Shown piece by piece: positions 15,388 through 24,716 of a DNA stretch of 33,648 nt. The stretch lies in NCBI GenBank assembly GCA_036004405.1, contig DASYRM010000131.1:1-33648 (forward strand), written 5' to 3'. Below the pieces are notes generated by a model. The model made no database searches, had not been told where the DNA came from, and saw only the letters and a list, made by a program, of their open reading frames with translations. The stretch's first letter is position 1. Each line of letters opens with the position of its first letter. Both the position numbers and the translations under genes were made by a program. This stretch comes from DASYRM01 sp036004405 (GTDB lineage: Bacteria > Acidobacteriota > Vicinamibacteria > Vicinamibacterales > UBA2999).

Positions 15388-16682
15388 GGGCTAGGAATCG
15401 TGGCCGTGGCGACGTGGACCTGCTGCCCCGGGCCCTCGTCGCCTTCCGACTGGCTCTCGGTCCACGCGAGCACGAGCTCGTTTCCGGCGCGCGCTACCCG
15501 CGGATGGCCGCCGACATGACCGTCGCCGGCCCCGGCAACCTCGACCGCCGCCGAGCGCCCACCCGACGGCTCGACGCGCCGGAGGCGCAGCCGGGCGCGC
15601 CCGCCCGTGAACTCCACCCAGGTGGCCGCAGCGGCGCCGCCTGGCAGCATTTCGATGCCGACGTGGCCGACCGAGACCGTGTCGTCGAGACGGATCGGCT
15701 CGCCGAAGCTGCGGCCGCCGTCGCGGGAGAACGCCGCGTAGGCGTGGCCTTCCTCACCCTTCACCACGAACCACGCGACCGCCACCGTGGTCCCGTCGGC
15801 GGCAATCGCCGGGCCGTTCACTGGGCACGAGTCGATCTTCCAGTTGTCGGCGTGGACGGCAACGGGCGGCGACCATGTCCCGGCGGTGGCGGCAGACGTG
15901 CCCTTCTCGAACCGCGAAACGTGGATGTCGCGCACCTCGGTGTCGCTGCGGTCGCGAAACGCGACGATCGGCCCTTCTGACGTGATCGCGACGCTGGTCG
16001 AACAGCACTCGCAGACGCGCGCGTTCACGGCGGCTTCGGCGAGCTGCTTGCCGGCGCGGTCGTAGCGTGCGTAGTAGAGCGCCATCGCGCCGCCTTGCGG
16101 GTCTTTGGTGTCCAGCTCCTGCTCGCGGCCGTCGAGCCAGACGAGCCCGAAGGAGTCGCCGGGCTCCGGCCACGCGAACAACGACGCAAAGCCGTGCTGC
16201 GTGCGCGTCTTGTCGTGGTGCGGCGCGAACGGCGTCGTCCAGGTTCGCCCGTGGTCGTGCGAGGTGGAGAGCCGCAGATCGTACGCCTCGATCGACGCGT
16301 CGACGTTCTTCAGCCACTGTGCGACCAGCGTGCCATCAGCCAGCCGCGACACCGACGGGACGTCGGCCCAGCTCACAAACCAGTCCGTGCCCGAAGCCAC
16401 GGTCTGCGCGCGCGACCATCCAGCGGCGGTGCGCTCGGCGTACTTCAACGTGGCCCGCCCGGCGCTTCCCGTTTCGAGCCAGCTGACGACGATTCCCGCG
16501 GCGTGACGGGTGAGCTGTGGCGCCATGGAGCCGGCCGCGGTGCCGACGGCGCCCGGCGCGAGCGTGACTGCCCACGGTACGGGCGGGGCGGCCGCTTCGG
16601 TTCGAGGTGGGGGCGCAGGCGATGGCGAGCTGCACGCGGCCGCGGCGACCACCACGGCGAGCAGGGCGGCGAATCGGGTCAT
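15384..16682 (-). CDS. Sialidase-fold (BNR/Asp-box) lipoprotein
   Basis: This 432-residue protein starts with a lipoprotein signal (MTRFAALLAVVVAAAAC, lipid-modified Cys17) and a proline-rich linker. The body is a beta-propeller of the sialidase superfamily with Asp-box-like turns: STSHDHGRTWTTPF and AFSRDGGRSFGEP. Repeated APQL/VSWLE and LVWLDGRE strands support this, and CECCSTSVAI suggests a disulfide-rich patch. Sialidase catalytic residues cannot be confirmed by eye, so enzymatic activity is not claimed. The ATG at 16682 is supported by the lipobox and by a TATATG -10 eight bases upstream. It is divergent from the cytochrome c gene with only 28 bases between the start codons. Confidence 0.85.
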   Translation of the reverse strand: MTRFAALLAVVVAAAACSSPSPAPPPRTEAAAPPVPWAVTLAPGAVGTAAGSMAPQLTRHAAGIVVSWLETGSAGRATLKYAERTAAGWSRAQTVASGTDWFVSWADVPSVSRLADGTLVAQWLKNVDASIEAYDLRLSTSHDHGRTWTTPFAPHHDKTRTQHGFASLFAWPEPGDSFGLVWLDGREQELDTKDPQGGAMALYYARYDRAGKQLAEAAVNARVCECCSTSVAITSEGPIVAFRDRSDTEVRDIHVSRFEKGTSAATAGTWSPPVAVHADNWKIDSCPVNGPAIAADGTTVAVAWFVVKGEEGHAYAAFSRDGGRSFGEPIRLDDTVSVGHVGIEMLPGGAAAATWVEFTGGRARLRLRRVEPSGGRSAAVEVAGAGDGHVGGHPRVARAGNELVLAWTESQSEGDEGPGQQVHVATATIPSP

Positions 16683-16690
16683 TGCCGCAG

Positions 16691-16698
16691 CATATACT
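16691..16698. promoter_or_regulatory. Overlapping divergent -10 elements (sialidase-like lipoprotein / cytochrome c)
   Basis: CATATACT reads as TATACT toward the cytochrome gene, ending 12 bases before its ATG, and as TATATG toward the lipoprotein gene, ending eight bases before its ATG. The whole divergent intergenic region is 28 bases, so both transcripts would be leaderless or nearly so. Confidence 0.6.
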
Positions 16699-16710
16699 CT
16701 GGAGCTGCGC

Positions 16711-17478
16711 ATGCGAACGCAGGGCAGAATGGGGCACAGGCTGATGGCCGTGGCGGCGGTGGGCGCGCTCGCGGCCGCGTGTGCGGTCGTGCTCGGCGCC
16801 CAGGCGCCGGCTACCGAAGCGCGCATCTGGCAGGGTATCTTCACCGCGGCGCAGGCCGCGCGCGGCAAGGACACCTTCACCACGGCCTGCCTGCGCTGTC
16901 ATGGCGCCGATCTCACCGGCGTCACGGGCCCCGCGCTCACCGGCGAACGCTTTTATCAGAGCTGGGGCGGCGAGCCCGTCGATCGGCTCTTCCTCAAGAT
17001 TCGCGACACGATGCCGCCGAACTTCGGCACCGTGCTCGACGACAAGGCCAAGCTCGACGTCGTGACCTACATCCTCCAGACGAACGGGTTTCCCGCCGGC
17101 GCAGGCGAGCTGGCGGTCGGTGGCGAAGACCTGGCAAGCGCGCAGATCCTGAAGAAGGGCCAGCAGGCGGCGGTGCAGAACTTTTCGCTGGTCCAGACGG
17201 TGGGATGTCTGGTCAAAGGGGATGGCGACGGCTGGATGCTCTCGCGCACGGCCGAGCCGCTGTCGACCCGCGAGGATGCGCCCACACCGCAGGCGCTGCA
17301 GAGCGCGGCGGCGCGGCCGCTGGGCACGCGGAGCTTCCGGCTGCTCAGCGTGGTGCCGTTCAGCCCCGCGTCGCACGTGGGCCAGAAGATGGAAGCGCGC
17401 GGCCTGGTCTATATCGATCCAGCCGATTCGAAGATCACGCTCACATCGCTCAAGCCGACGGGCGGATCCTGCGAGTAG
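16711..17478 (+). CDS. Secreted cytochrome c with a C-terminal domain of unknown function
   Basis: This 255-residue protein has a signal peptide (about residues 1-30, ending VLGAQA). A class I cytochrome c domain follows with the haem motif CLRCH (Cys60, Cys63, His64) and a likely axial Met101 in DTMPPN, near a VTYILQTNGFPAG segment typical of the last haem-domain helix. The C-terminal 100 residues (NFSLVQTVGCLVKGDGDGWMLSRTAEP to the end) form a separate small domain that I cannot name, with Cys at both ends. It probably carries electrons in the periplasm. The ATG at 16711 is chosen for the signal peptide and the near -10 box. Its stop codon lies within a REP-like hairpin. Confidence 0.88.
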   Translation: MRTQGRMGHRLMAVAAVGALAAACAVVLGAQAPATEARIWQGIFTAAQAARGKDTFTTACLRCHGADLTGVTGPALTGERFYQSWGGEPVDRLFLKIRDTMPPNFGTVLDDKAKLDVVTYILQTNGFPAGAGELAVGGEDLASAQILKKGQQAAVQNFSLVQTVGCLVKGDGDGWMLSRTAEPLSTREDAPTPQALQSAAARPLGTRSFRLLSVVPFSPASHVGQKMEARGLVYIDPADSKITLTSLKPTGGSCE

Positions 17479-17500
17479 AGGCGGGCCTGCAGGTCCGGCT
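17475..17500. repeat. REP-like hairpin, copy 1
   Basis: GTAGAGGCGGGCCTGCAGGT followed by CCGGCT forms an imperfect hairpin. Its TAG is the stop codon of the cytochrome gene. The sequence matches the element at 23514-23540 over GTAGAGGCG..CCTG..AGGTCCG.CT. Confidence 0.7.
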
Positions 17501-17511
17501 CTCCGTACGTC

Positions 17512-17742
17512 TCAGTTCATGGAACAAGAGCCCGGACCGCGCGGGTCGCCGCAGTGACCGCAGCCGCCGCCCCTCGGAATCTCCGTCAGCGGTGATCCGC
17601 TGCTGATTCGTCCCGCGAACGTCGACTGTTTCTTTTCCAGGTGAGTGCCGTGGCACGACGGGCATTCCGGGAGATCGCCTCCGCGGACCAACGTTTCGAA
17701 CTTGTGGTCGCAGGCCTGGCACGCATATTCGTAGAGGGGCAT
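17512..17742 (-). CDS. FmdB-family zinc ribbon protein
   Basis: This 76-residue protein begins MPLYEYACQAC, the standard start of FmdB-type zinc ribbons. Four cysteines at 8, 11, 27 and 30 (CQAC and CPSC) form the zinc site; a glycine- and cysteine-rich tail (GGGCGHCGDP) follows. The family was named for a regulator of formamidase, but its general role is uncertain. It lies 54 bases downstream of the M23 peptidase gene on the same strand and is probably co-transcribed. Length and motifs are normal for the family. Confidence 0.93.
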   Translation of the reverse strand: MPLYEYACQACDHKFETLVRGGDLPECPSCHGTHLEKKQSTFAGRISSGSPLTEIPRGGGCGHCGDPRGPGSCSMN

Positions 17743-17796
17743 CGCGGACGGAACCTCCGGACGGATCTTACCCGACCGGGGCAGCCGACGGGAGGC

Positions 17797-18729
17797 TCAC
17801 CTGACGGTCGCCTTCGGTCCGCCGCTTAAGACGGCGCCGGACTGTGCCGGGGCGAGCAGTGCGACGAGGCGCAGCGGGTCCACCCGCGCGCCATTGAGCC
17901 GGACCGTCCAGTGCAGGTGCGGGCCGGTCACGCGGCCCGTCGCGCCCAGCAGGCCCACCACGTCGCCGCGCGCCACCGTCTGGCCTGGCCGCACGTCGAT
18001 GCGCGACAAGTGGGCGAGGAGCGAATAGAGGCCGACGCCGTGGTCGATCACCACCGTCTGGCCGGTGAAGAAGAGATCCTCCGCCAAAACCACGCGTCCG
18101 CCGCCGGGCGCTGCGATCGGCGTGCCGGCGGCGCCGCGAAAATCGGCACCGGCGTGGGGCGCGCGCGGCTCGCCGTTGAAGATGCTCCGGCTGCCGAAGT
18201 TGGTGCCGGCCGCGCCCGGAATCGGCCGCACGAACGTCTCGATCCGCGCAGGTACGGTGACGGCGGCGAAGATGGTCTCGAGCCGGGCGGCTTCGAGCCG
18301 GATCCGCTCGAGCTCCTCGCGGGCGGGGTCCACGAACCGGCTGGCGACGCTGAGGCGTCGCGTAGCGAAGAGCCGCGGCTTCAAGGCCAGCGGCTCCGGG
18401 GTCCGCACGTGGCGCCCGCCGCCGAGATCGGCCGTGACCTCGAGAGATGAGGAAAGCGTGGTGCCGAGATCGACGCCGATGAGCCCGCGCCAGTGTCGCG
18501 CTGATCCATCCCGCACCAGCCTCGCGGTCTGGCCGAACGCCGTCGCCGTGACGCTCTCGGCGTCGGTCGTGGTCGTGACCGTAATCGCCAGGATGCTACC
18601 CGGCTGAGCCGGCTGGCCTCGCAGTTCGATCGAGAGCTCGGGGCTCGGAGTCTGGGCGCCGCCGGGCGGGACGCCGGCGAGCCAGGCAAAAGCGAGCAAC
18701 GCGAGCGCGAAACGGCCGTCGCGGCGCAT
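17797..18729 (-). CDS. M23 family metallopeptidase (LytM-type, secreted)
   Basis: This 310-residue protein has a signal peptide (residues 1-25, ending PGGAQ), an N-terminal beta domain and a helical linker (about residues 134-156). A C-terminal LytM domain has a complete zinc set: His192 and Asp196 in PHAGADF, with His271 and His273 in GPHLHW; His240 is the likely second catalytic histidine. Such enzymes cut peptidoglycan cross-links or activate amidases. All metal residues are present, so it should be active rather than a degenerate activator. It is divergent from typA across a 27-bp gap with a symmetric -10 box, and the transcript probably continues into the FmdB-type gene. Confidence 0.93.
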   Translation of the reverse strand: MRRDGRFALALLAFAWLAGVPPGGAQTPSPELSIELRGQPAQPGSILAITVTTTTDAESVTATAFGQTARLVRDGSARHWRGLIGVDLGTTLSSSLEVTADLGGGRHVRTPEPLALKPRLFATRRLSVASRFVDPAREELERIRLEAARLETIFAAVTVPARIETFVRPIPGAAGTNFGSRSIFNGEPRAPHAGADFRGAAGTPIAAPGGGRVVLAEDLFFTGQTVVIDHGVGLYSLLAHLSRIDVRPGQTVARGDVVGLLGATGRVTGPHLHWTVRLNGARVDPLRLVALLAPAQSGAVLSGGPKATVR

Positions 18730-18742
18730 CGGTGCTGCGGCC

Positions 18743-18750
18743 AGTATACT
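18743..18750. promoter_or_regulatory. Symmetric bidirectional -10 element AGTATACT (M23 gene / typA)
   Basis: The octamer is a perfect palindrome, so TATACT is read in both directions. It ends six bases before the typA ATG and 13 bases before the M23 ATG. With only 27 bases between the two genes, one symmetric -10 probably serves both, and typA would have essentially no leader. Confidence 0.65.
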
Positions 18751-18756
18751 GAGAAG

Positions 18757-20595
<1,839 letters not shown>

Positions 20596-20601
20596 GCTCC
20601 A

Positions 20602-20630
20602 GGCAAACCCCACAGGGGTGCCGGTTTGCC
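20602..20630. repeat. Palindrome after typA (GGCAAACC ... GGTTTGCC)
   Basis: Eight-base arms surround CCACAGGGGTGCC just after the typA stop. It shares GCCGGTTTGCC with the reverse strand of the HupE-end duplication (9093-9103), so it may be another copy of a dispersed 3'-end hairpin. There is no T-run. Confidence 0.6.
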
Positions 20631-20667
20631 GACGCTCAGCCGATACCAAAACCGTGAGTCGATCACG

Positions 20668-20686
20668 AGTCTGTCGTCAGACTTTT
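20668..20686 (+). terminator. Weak intrinsic terminator downstream of typA
   Basis: AGTCTG-TCGT-CAGACT forms a perfect 6-bp stem with a tetraloop and continues into TTT. It is short but in the right place, between typA and mreB. The rest of the 20596-20838 gap holds only the palindrome above and the mreB promoter and ribosome binding site. Confidence 0.6.
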
Positions 20687-20802
20687 GGTGGTCGCCCCAC
20701 GGTGCCGTGCAGGCTCGTGCAGCGACGTGCAGTTCGGCGGGCGAGTTGCCCGCGACGCAACGGATTTACGCCGGAACGAGACTTGCTGAGGGGAGGGCAC
20801 CG

Positions 20803-20833
20803 TATACTTGCAACCCTTTGCACTCTTAGGAGG
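20803..20833 (+). promoter_or_regulatory. mreB -10 box and Shine-Dalgarno site
   Basis: TATACT at 20803-20808 is followed by a roughly 25-base leader with AGGAGG at 20828-20833, five bases before GTG 20839. This strong ribosome binding site decides for the GTG over the ATG at 20854. Confidence 0.7.
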
Positions 20834-20838
20834 TCGGC

Positions 20839-21861
20839 GTGCTGCTCGGCGCGATGTCTTTTTTCTCCAATGATCTGGCGATTGATCTCGGGACCGCCAA
20901 TACGTGTGTCTTCGCCCGCGGGCAAGGCATCGTGCTCAACGAGCCCTCCATTGTCGCTGTCAACAACGTAAACGATCAGATCGAAGCCGTCGGCATGGAA
21001 GCGAAGGAGATGCTCGGGCGGACGCCCGGCAGCATCACCGCCATCCGCCCGATGCGCGACGGCGTGATCGCCGACTTCGACGCCGCCGAGAAGATGCTCG
21101 GCTATTTCATCAAGAAGGCGCACAAGCGCAAGAGCTTCGTCCGGCCCCGCGTCATCATCGGCGTGCCGTCGGAGATCACGCAGGTGGAGCGGCGCGCCGT
21201 CAAGGAAAGCGCCTATCGCGCCAAGGCCAGCGAAGTGCACCTCATCGAGGAAGGCATGGCGGCCGCCATTGGCGCCGGCCTGCCGATCACCGAAGCGTCG
21301 GGCAGCATGATCGTGGACATCGGCGGCGGCACCACCGACATCGCGGTGATCTCGCTGGCGGGGATCGTCTACAGCCGCTCGGTGCGCATCGCGGGCAACG
21401 CGATGGACGAGGCGATCATCAACTACGTGAAGAAGGAGCACGACCTCCTGATCGGCGAGCGCACGGCCGAGCGGATCAAGATGGAGCTCGGATCCGCGGC
21501 GCCGCTGTCCGAAATCAAGGAGATGGAGGTCAAGGGCCGCCACGTGCTCGAAGGCAAGCCGACCACCGTCATCCTCAACGACGGCCAGATTCGCGAGGCG
21601 CTGGCCGAGCCGGTGCGCATGATCGTGTCCGCGGTGCGCGACGGCCTCGAGCGCATTCCGCCGGAGCTGTCGGCCGACGTCTACGACCGCGGCATCGTGC
21701 TGAGCGGCGGCGGCGCGCTGCTGCAGCGCCTCGACGATCGGCTGCGGCGCGAGACCGGCCTGCCGGTGTCGGTGGCCGAGGATCCGCTCTCGTCGGTGGT
21801 GCTCGGTGCCGGCAAGATGCTGTCGGACTTCGCGCTGCTGCGAAAGCTCTCGATCGACTAG
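20839..21861 (+). CDS. mreB: Rod shape-determining protein MreB
   Basis: This 340-residue actin homologue forms membrane-bound filaments that guide cell wall elongation. The phosphate 1 motif is IDLGTANTCVFA, phosphate 2 is DIGGGTTDIAVISL, and the adenosine motif is GIVLSGGGALLQRLD. EGMAAAIGAGLPI and the RSVRIAGNAMDEAI block are also typical. It starts with GTG at 20839 after a strong AGGAGG, giving a five-residue extension before MSFFSNDLAID. The stop TAG overlaps the stop of the convergent ferredoxin gene in a shared CTAG. mreC and mreD, which usually follow mreB, are not here, so this copy is separated from the usual operon. Confidence 0.98.
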   Translation: MLLGAMSFFSNDLAIDLGTANTCVFARGQGIVLNEPSIVAVNNVNDQIEAVGMEAKEMLGRTPGSITAIRPMRDGVIADFDAAEKMLGYFIKKAHKRKSFVRPRVIIGVPSEITQVERRAVKESAYRAKASEVHLIEEGMAAAIGAGLPITEASGSMIVDIGGGTTDIAVISLAGIVYSRSVRIAGNAMDEAIINYVKKEHDLLIGERTAERIKMELGSAAPLSEIKEMEVKGRHVLEGKPTTVILNDGQIREALAEPVRMIVSAVRDGLERIPPELSADVYDRGIVLSGGGALLQRLDDRLRRETGLPVSVAEDPLSSVVLGAGKMLSDFALLRKLSID

Positions 21862-22208
21862 ATCCAGACGGGCGGCGGCTGGATGGTGGGTTCCGGCGTT
21901 CTTCCCGGATCCGGCCGGCCGCTGCCTTCGAGATGGTTGAGCACCTTGACGGTCATGTCGTGGTCGCACTCGATCTGACACGACAGCCGCACGCCTGACA
22001 ATCCCTTCTCCGCGAGCCTGGCCTGCTCGGCCTGTGTCATGCGCCCCGGATCTCCGCTCACGAACTCGACACGGCACGTCGTGCAGCGGGCATTGCCGCC
22101 GCACGCGTGCAGGATATCCACTCCGGCGCGCTGCTCGATCGCGTTGACGAGCCGCATCCCGTCGTCCACGGCTACAGGTGCGTAGCCTTCCACCGTCAAA
22201 GTTGGCAT
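21858..22208 (-). CDS. 2Fe-2S ferredoxin (plant-type fold)
   Basis: This 116-residue protein carries the 2Fe-2S ligand set Cys36, Cys42, Cys45 (ACGGNARCTTC) and Cys77 (LSCQIECD), in a plant/adrenodoxin-like order. It serves as a one-electron carrier; its partner is not visible in the window. The tail after residue 95 is proline-rich and extra to the fold. The ATG at 22208 is preferred over upstream starts because the beta-strand MPTLTVEG begins the fold and TAACAT lies seven bases upstream. It converges on mreB with overlapping stop codons. Confidence 0.9.
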   Translation of the reverse strand: MPTLTVEGYAPVAVDDGMRLVNAIEQRAGVDILHACGGNARCTTCRVEFVSGDPGRMTQAEQARLAEKGLSGVRLSCQIECDHDMTVKVLNHLEGSGRPDPGRTPEPTIQPPPVWI

Positions 22209-22214
22209 GCGCGC

Positions 22215-22221
22215 TATGTTA
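22215..22221. promoter_or_regulatory. Overlapping divergent -10 elements (ferredoxin / hypothetical gene)
   Basis: TATGTTA reads as TATGTT toward the hypothetical gene and as TAACAT toward the ferredoxin gene, ending seven bases before the ferredoxin ATG. The gap between the start codons is 28 bases, the same compact design as the other divergent pairs here. Confidence 0.45.
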
Positions 22222-22236
22222 ACGTATCGCTCGATC

Positions 22237-22752
22237 ATGACCGACGCGCCCGCCATCGCCCGTCCTTCGCAGTTGTGGAAATCGTTGCCGCAGGCGAAGA
22301 AGCTGCAGGCGGCCGAAGCCTTCTGGACCGATCAGGAGGCCGGCATGGAGCAGGCCGAGGCGATCGCGCTCATCGCGCAGAAGATCAAGTTCCGCGCGAA
22401 GAGTGTGATCTCGATGCCCGCTGACAAGCGGGCCCGCCACCTGGCGTCGTTTCCCGTCGTATCGGAGCTGGTGGCGGCGCGGCTGTTGGTGGCGTACCAC
22501 CTGGCGCATCAGCGGCCGATGATGGGCGCGTTTCTCGATGCAGTGGGCATCGCCCACGAGAACGGGATGATCGCCGACGACGAGGTGAAGGCTCCGGCGC
22601 CGGAGGCGCTGCGCAAGGGGGCCACCGCCATTGGGGAGCAGTTTCCCAAGGACGACGTGGCGCTCTATCTCTGCACGCTGCTCTGGCAGGACCCGGAGAC
22701 ATGGGGCGCGCTGGCCGACGCCCCCGAGCGGACCGCGTCCGCACCCGCCTGA
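22237..22752 (+). CDS. Hypothetical helical protein next to TerC
   Basis: I do not recognise a family for this 171-residue protein. It is predicted soluble and helical, without signal peptide or membrane segment. Notable stretches are LWKSLPQAKKLQAAEAFWTDQE, IAQKIKFRAKSVISMPADKRARHLASFP and VVSELVAARLLVAYHLAHQRPMM. The start is uncertain: ATG 22237 (MTDAPAIARPS) fits the promoter layout, while ATG 22207 would add ten residues and overlap the ferredoxin start codon. It ends six bases before the terC-type gene, so the two are probably co-transcribed. Base composition matches the neighbours, supporting a real gene. Confidence 0.75.
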   Translation: MTDAPAIARPSQLWKSLPQAKKLQAAEAFWTDQEAGMEQAEAIALIAQKIKFRAKSVISMPADKRARHLASFPVVSELVAARLLVAYHLAHQRPMMGAFLDAVGIAHENGMIADDEVKAPAPEALRKGATAIGEQFPKDDVALYLCTLLWQDPETWGALADAPERTASAPA

Positions 22753-22758
22753 TCCGCC

Positions 22759-23517
22759 GTGAGCTGGAACAGCGTCTTCGGCTGGATGTCGAGCGTCGAC
22801 GGCTGGGTCGCGCTCCTCACCCTGAGCGTCCTTGAAATCGTCCTCGGCATCGACAACGTCGTGTTCGTGTCGATCCTGGCCGGCAAGCTGCCGAAGGATG
22901 AGCGCGAACGCGCCCGCAAGCTGGGCATGTTCCTGGCGATGTTCATCCGCATCGGCCTGCTGGGCGCCATCACCTGGGTGATGGGCCTCACGGCCACCCT
23001 GTTCGCGATCCTTGGCCACGCCGTCACCGGGCGCGATCTGATTCTGATCGTCGGCGGCCTCTTCCTGATCGCGAAGAGCACGCACGAGATCCATCTGAAG
23101 CTGGAAGGGGACGAGGAGGACGGCCCGCACCGGAAGGCGGCGACGTTCGCCAGCGTGATCGTCCAGATCCTGCTGCTCGATATCGTCTTCTCGCTCGATT
23201 CGGTCATCACGGCCGTCGGGATGGCCGACCATCTGGCGGTGATGGTGGCCGCCGTGGTGATCGCCGTCGCAGTGATGATGATGGCGGCCAGAGTGGTGAG
23301 CGACTTCGTCGAGCGGCATCCCACCGTGAAGATGCTCGCTCTGAGCTTCCTGCTGCTCATCGGCATGTCGCTCATCGGCGAAGGCTGGGGTCAGCACATT
23401 CCCAAGGGCTACATCTACTTTGCGATGGGCTTTTCGGTGTTCGTAGAGGCGATCAACCTGCGCGTCCGCGCCAGGCAGGCGCCGGTCCATTTACGACAGC
23501 AAGCGCCTCGTACGTAG
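22759..23517 (+). CDS. TerC family integral membrane protein
   Basis: This 252-residue inner-membrane protein has about seven helices and the TerC family motifs: LTLSVLEIVLGIDNVVFVSILAGKL near the start and ILLLDIVFSLDSVITAVGM in the middle. Their acidic residues (Glu, Asp, Asp) lie within membrane helices and are thought to bind metal. TerC relatives are implicated in manganese efflux to metallate exported enzymes and, in some species, in tellurite resistance. The GTG start follows the hypothetical gene by six bases. The TAG stop is contributed by a REP-like hairpin. Confidence 0.93.
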   Translation: MSWNSVFGWMSSVDGWVALLTLSVLEIVLGIDNVVFVSILAGKLPKDERERARKLGMFLAMFIRIGLLGAITWVMGLTATLFAILGHAVTGRDLILIVGGLFLIAKSTHEIHLKLEGDEEDGPHRKAATFASVIVQILLLDIVFSLDSVITAVGMADHLAVMVAAVVIAVAVMMMAARVVSDFVERHPTVKMLALSFLLLIGMSLIGEGWGQHIPKGYIYFAMGFSVFVEAINLRVRARQAPVHLRQQAPRT

Positions 23518-23540
23518 AGGCGAACCTGGGAGGTCCGCCT
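23514..23540. repeat. REP-like hairpin, copy 2
   Basis: AGGCGAACCT-GGG-AGGTCCGCCT forms a 10-bp stem with one mismatch. Its leading GTAG contains the TerC gene stop. It fills nearly the whole gap to the convergent glutaminase gene, where it may limit read-through in both directions. Confidence 0.75.
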
Positions 23541-23544
23541 GGCC

Positions 23545-24534
23545 TCACGAAGGCGGATTGAGCACCGCATCCAGGAAGCTCGACCCCATGTTCAGGCAGT
23601 CGAACACGTGCAGCCCCAGGCGTGAGGCCAGGTCCACGCAGACTTCGATGCCGCGGACGCTGTTGCCGTACGGATCGAGCCGCGGCGAATAGGTTCCGAT
23701 ACCCAGCTGGCGGTTGACCACCGCGATCACACCGCCGGAGACGCCACTCTTGGCGGGCACGCCCACCCGGTACGCCCACTGGCCCGAGTAGTCGTACATC
23801 CCGCACGTGAACATGATCGACAGGATGTCCTTGACGTGCCGGATGGAGAAGGCGCTGTCGCCGGTCATCGGGTTGCGGCCCATGTTCGCCAGCGTGCCGC
23901 TCATCATCGCCAGGTCGCGCGCGGTGACCAGGATGGAGCACTGCCGGAAGTACACGTCGAGCGCGGCTTCGATCTCTTCGTGGACCACGCCGAAGTTCAG
24001 GAGCAGGTGGGCAATCGCGCGGTTCCGGTGGCCGGTGCGCCGTTCGGACTGGTAGACGGCCTCGTCGATGGTGAGCTGACGCCCGGCGATGGCGCTGAAC
24101 CGCTCGAGCAGGTGATCGAAGGTGCCGGCGCCGTGCCTCGCGTGCAGGAGCGCGCTCACGGTGATGGCGCCGCTGTTGATCATCGGGTTGAACGGCCGGT
24201 TCGACTCGGTTTGCAGCTGAATGGAGTTGAACGCGTCGCCGCTCGGTTCGACGCTCACGCGCCGCAGGACTTCGTCCGCGCCCATTTCCTCCACCGCCAG
24301 GCCGAAGGCAAACGGCTTGGAGATCGACTGGATCGTGAACGGCGTGTCGCAGTCGCCGGCCTCGAACACGCGGCCGTCGGTGGTGATGAGGCAGATGCCG
24401 AAGTGCGTGGGGTTGGCCTTCGCGAGCTCCGGGATGTAGGTCGCGATCTGGCCGGAGTCGTTCGGGGCGTACTTGGTGTGGAGCGCGTCGATCAGTACCT
24501 GGAGCTCGTGGGCAGGAGCAGCGACGTCGGCCAT
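23545..24534 (-). CDS. glsA: Glutaminase (serine-dependent beta-lactamase fold)
   Basis: This 329-residue enzyme hydrolyses glutamine to glutamate and ammonia. It has the family's nucleophile motif TIQSISKPF (Ser70-x-x-Lys73) and other signatures: NDSGQIATYIPELA, NRPFNPMINSGAI, HRNRAIAHLL, DVYFRQCSI, SIMFTCGMYDYSGQWAYRVGVPAKSGVSGG and LDPYGNSVRG. Length is typical. The ATG at 24534 has GGAG about four bases upstream and begins the family-like sequence; the open frame continues much further upstream but there it only mirrors the hydrolase gene in another frame. It converges on the TerC gene. The 182-bp gap upstream shows no gene and no clear promoter. Confidence 0.96.
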   Translation of the reverse strand: MADVAAPAHELQVLIDALHTKYAPNDSGQIATYIPELAKANPTHFGICLITTDGRVFEAGDCDTPFTIQSISKPFAFGLAVEEMGADEVLRRVSVEPSGDAFNSIQLQTESNRPFNPMINSGAITVSALLHARHGAGTFDHLLERFSAIAGRQLTIDEAVYQSERRTGHRNRAIAHLLLNFGVVHEEIEAALDVYFRQCSILVTARDLAMMSGTLANMGRNPMTGDSAFSIRHVKDILSIMFTCGMYDYSGQWAYRVGVPAKSGVSGGVIAVVNRQLGIGTYSPRLDPYGNSVRGIEVCVDLASRLGLHVFDCLNMGSSFLDAVLNPPS

Positions 24535-24716
24535 GGGACTCCGTGGCGCCACCGGCGTGCGGGGCGCATCCCAGTCCAGCTGAGCAAAGCGCGTTCCCAG
24601 TCCTCCATTCCACGAGCCGAGGATGATCTGGCGTGCGGTGAACGACTTGCGGTGATTCAGGGAGATGGCCTGCGAGCGCCGCGCTACGACAAGAATGTCT
24701 GTCGCCTCAGAACCGC

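Noticed and set aside
15384..16682. Assignment as an active sialidase
   Set aside because: The propeller and Asp-box-like turns are visible, but the arginine triad and tyrosine-glutamate pair cannot be confirmed by eye.
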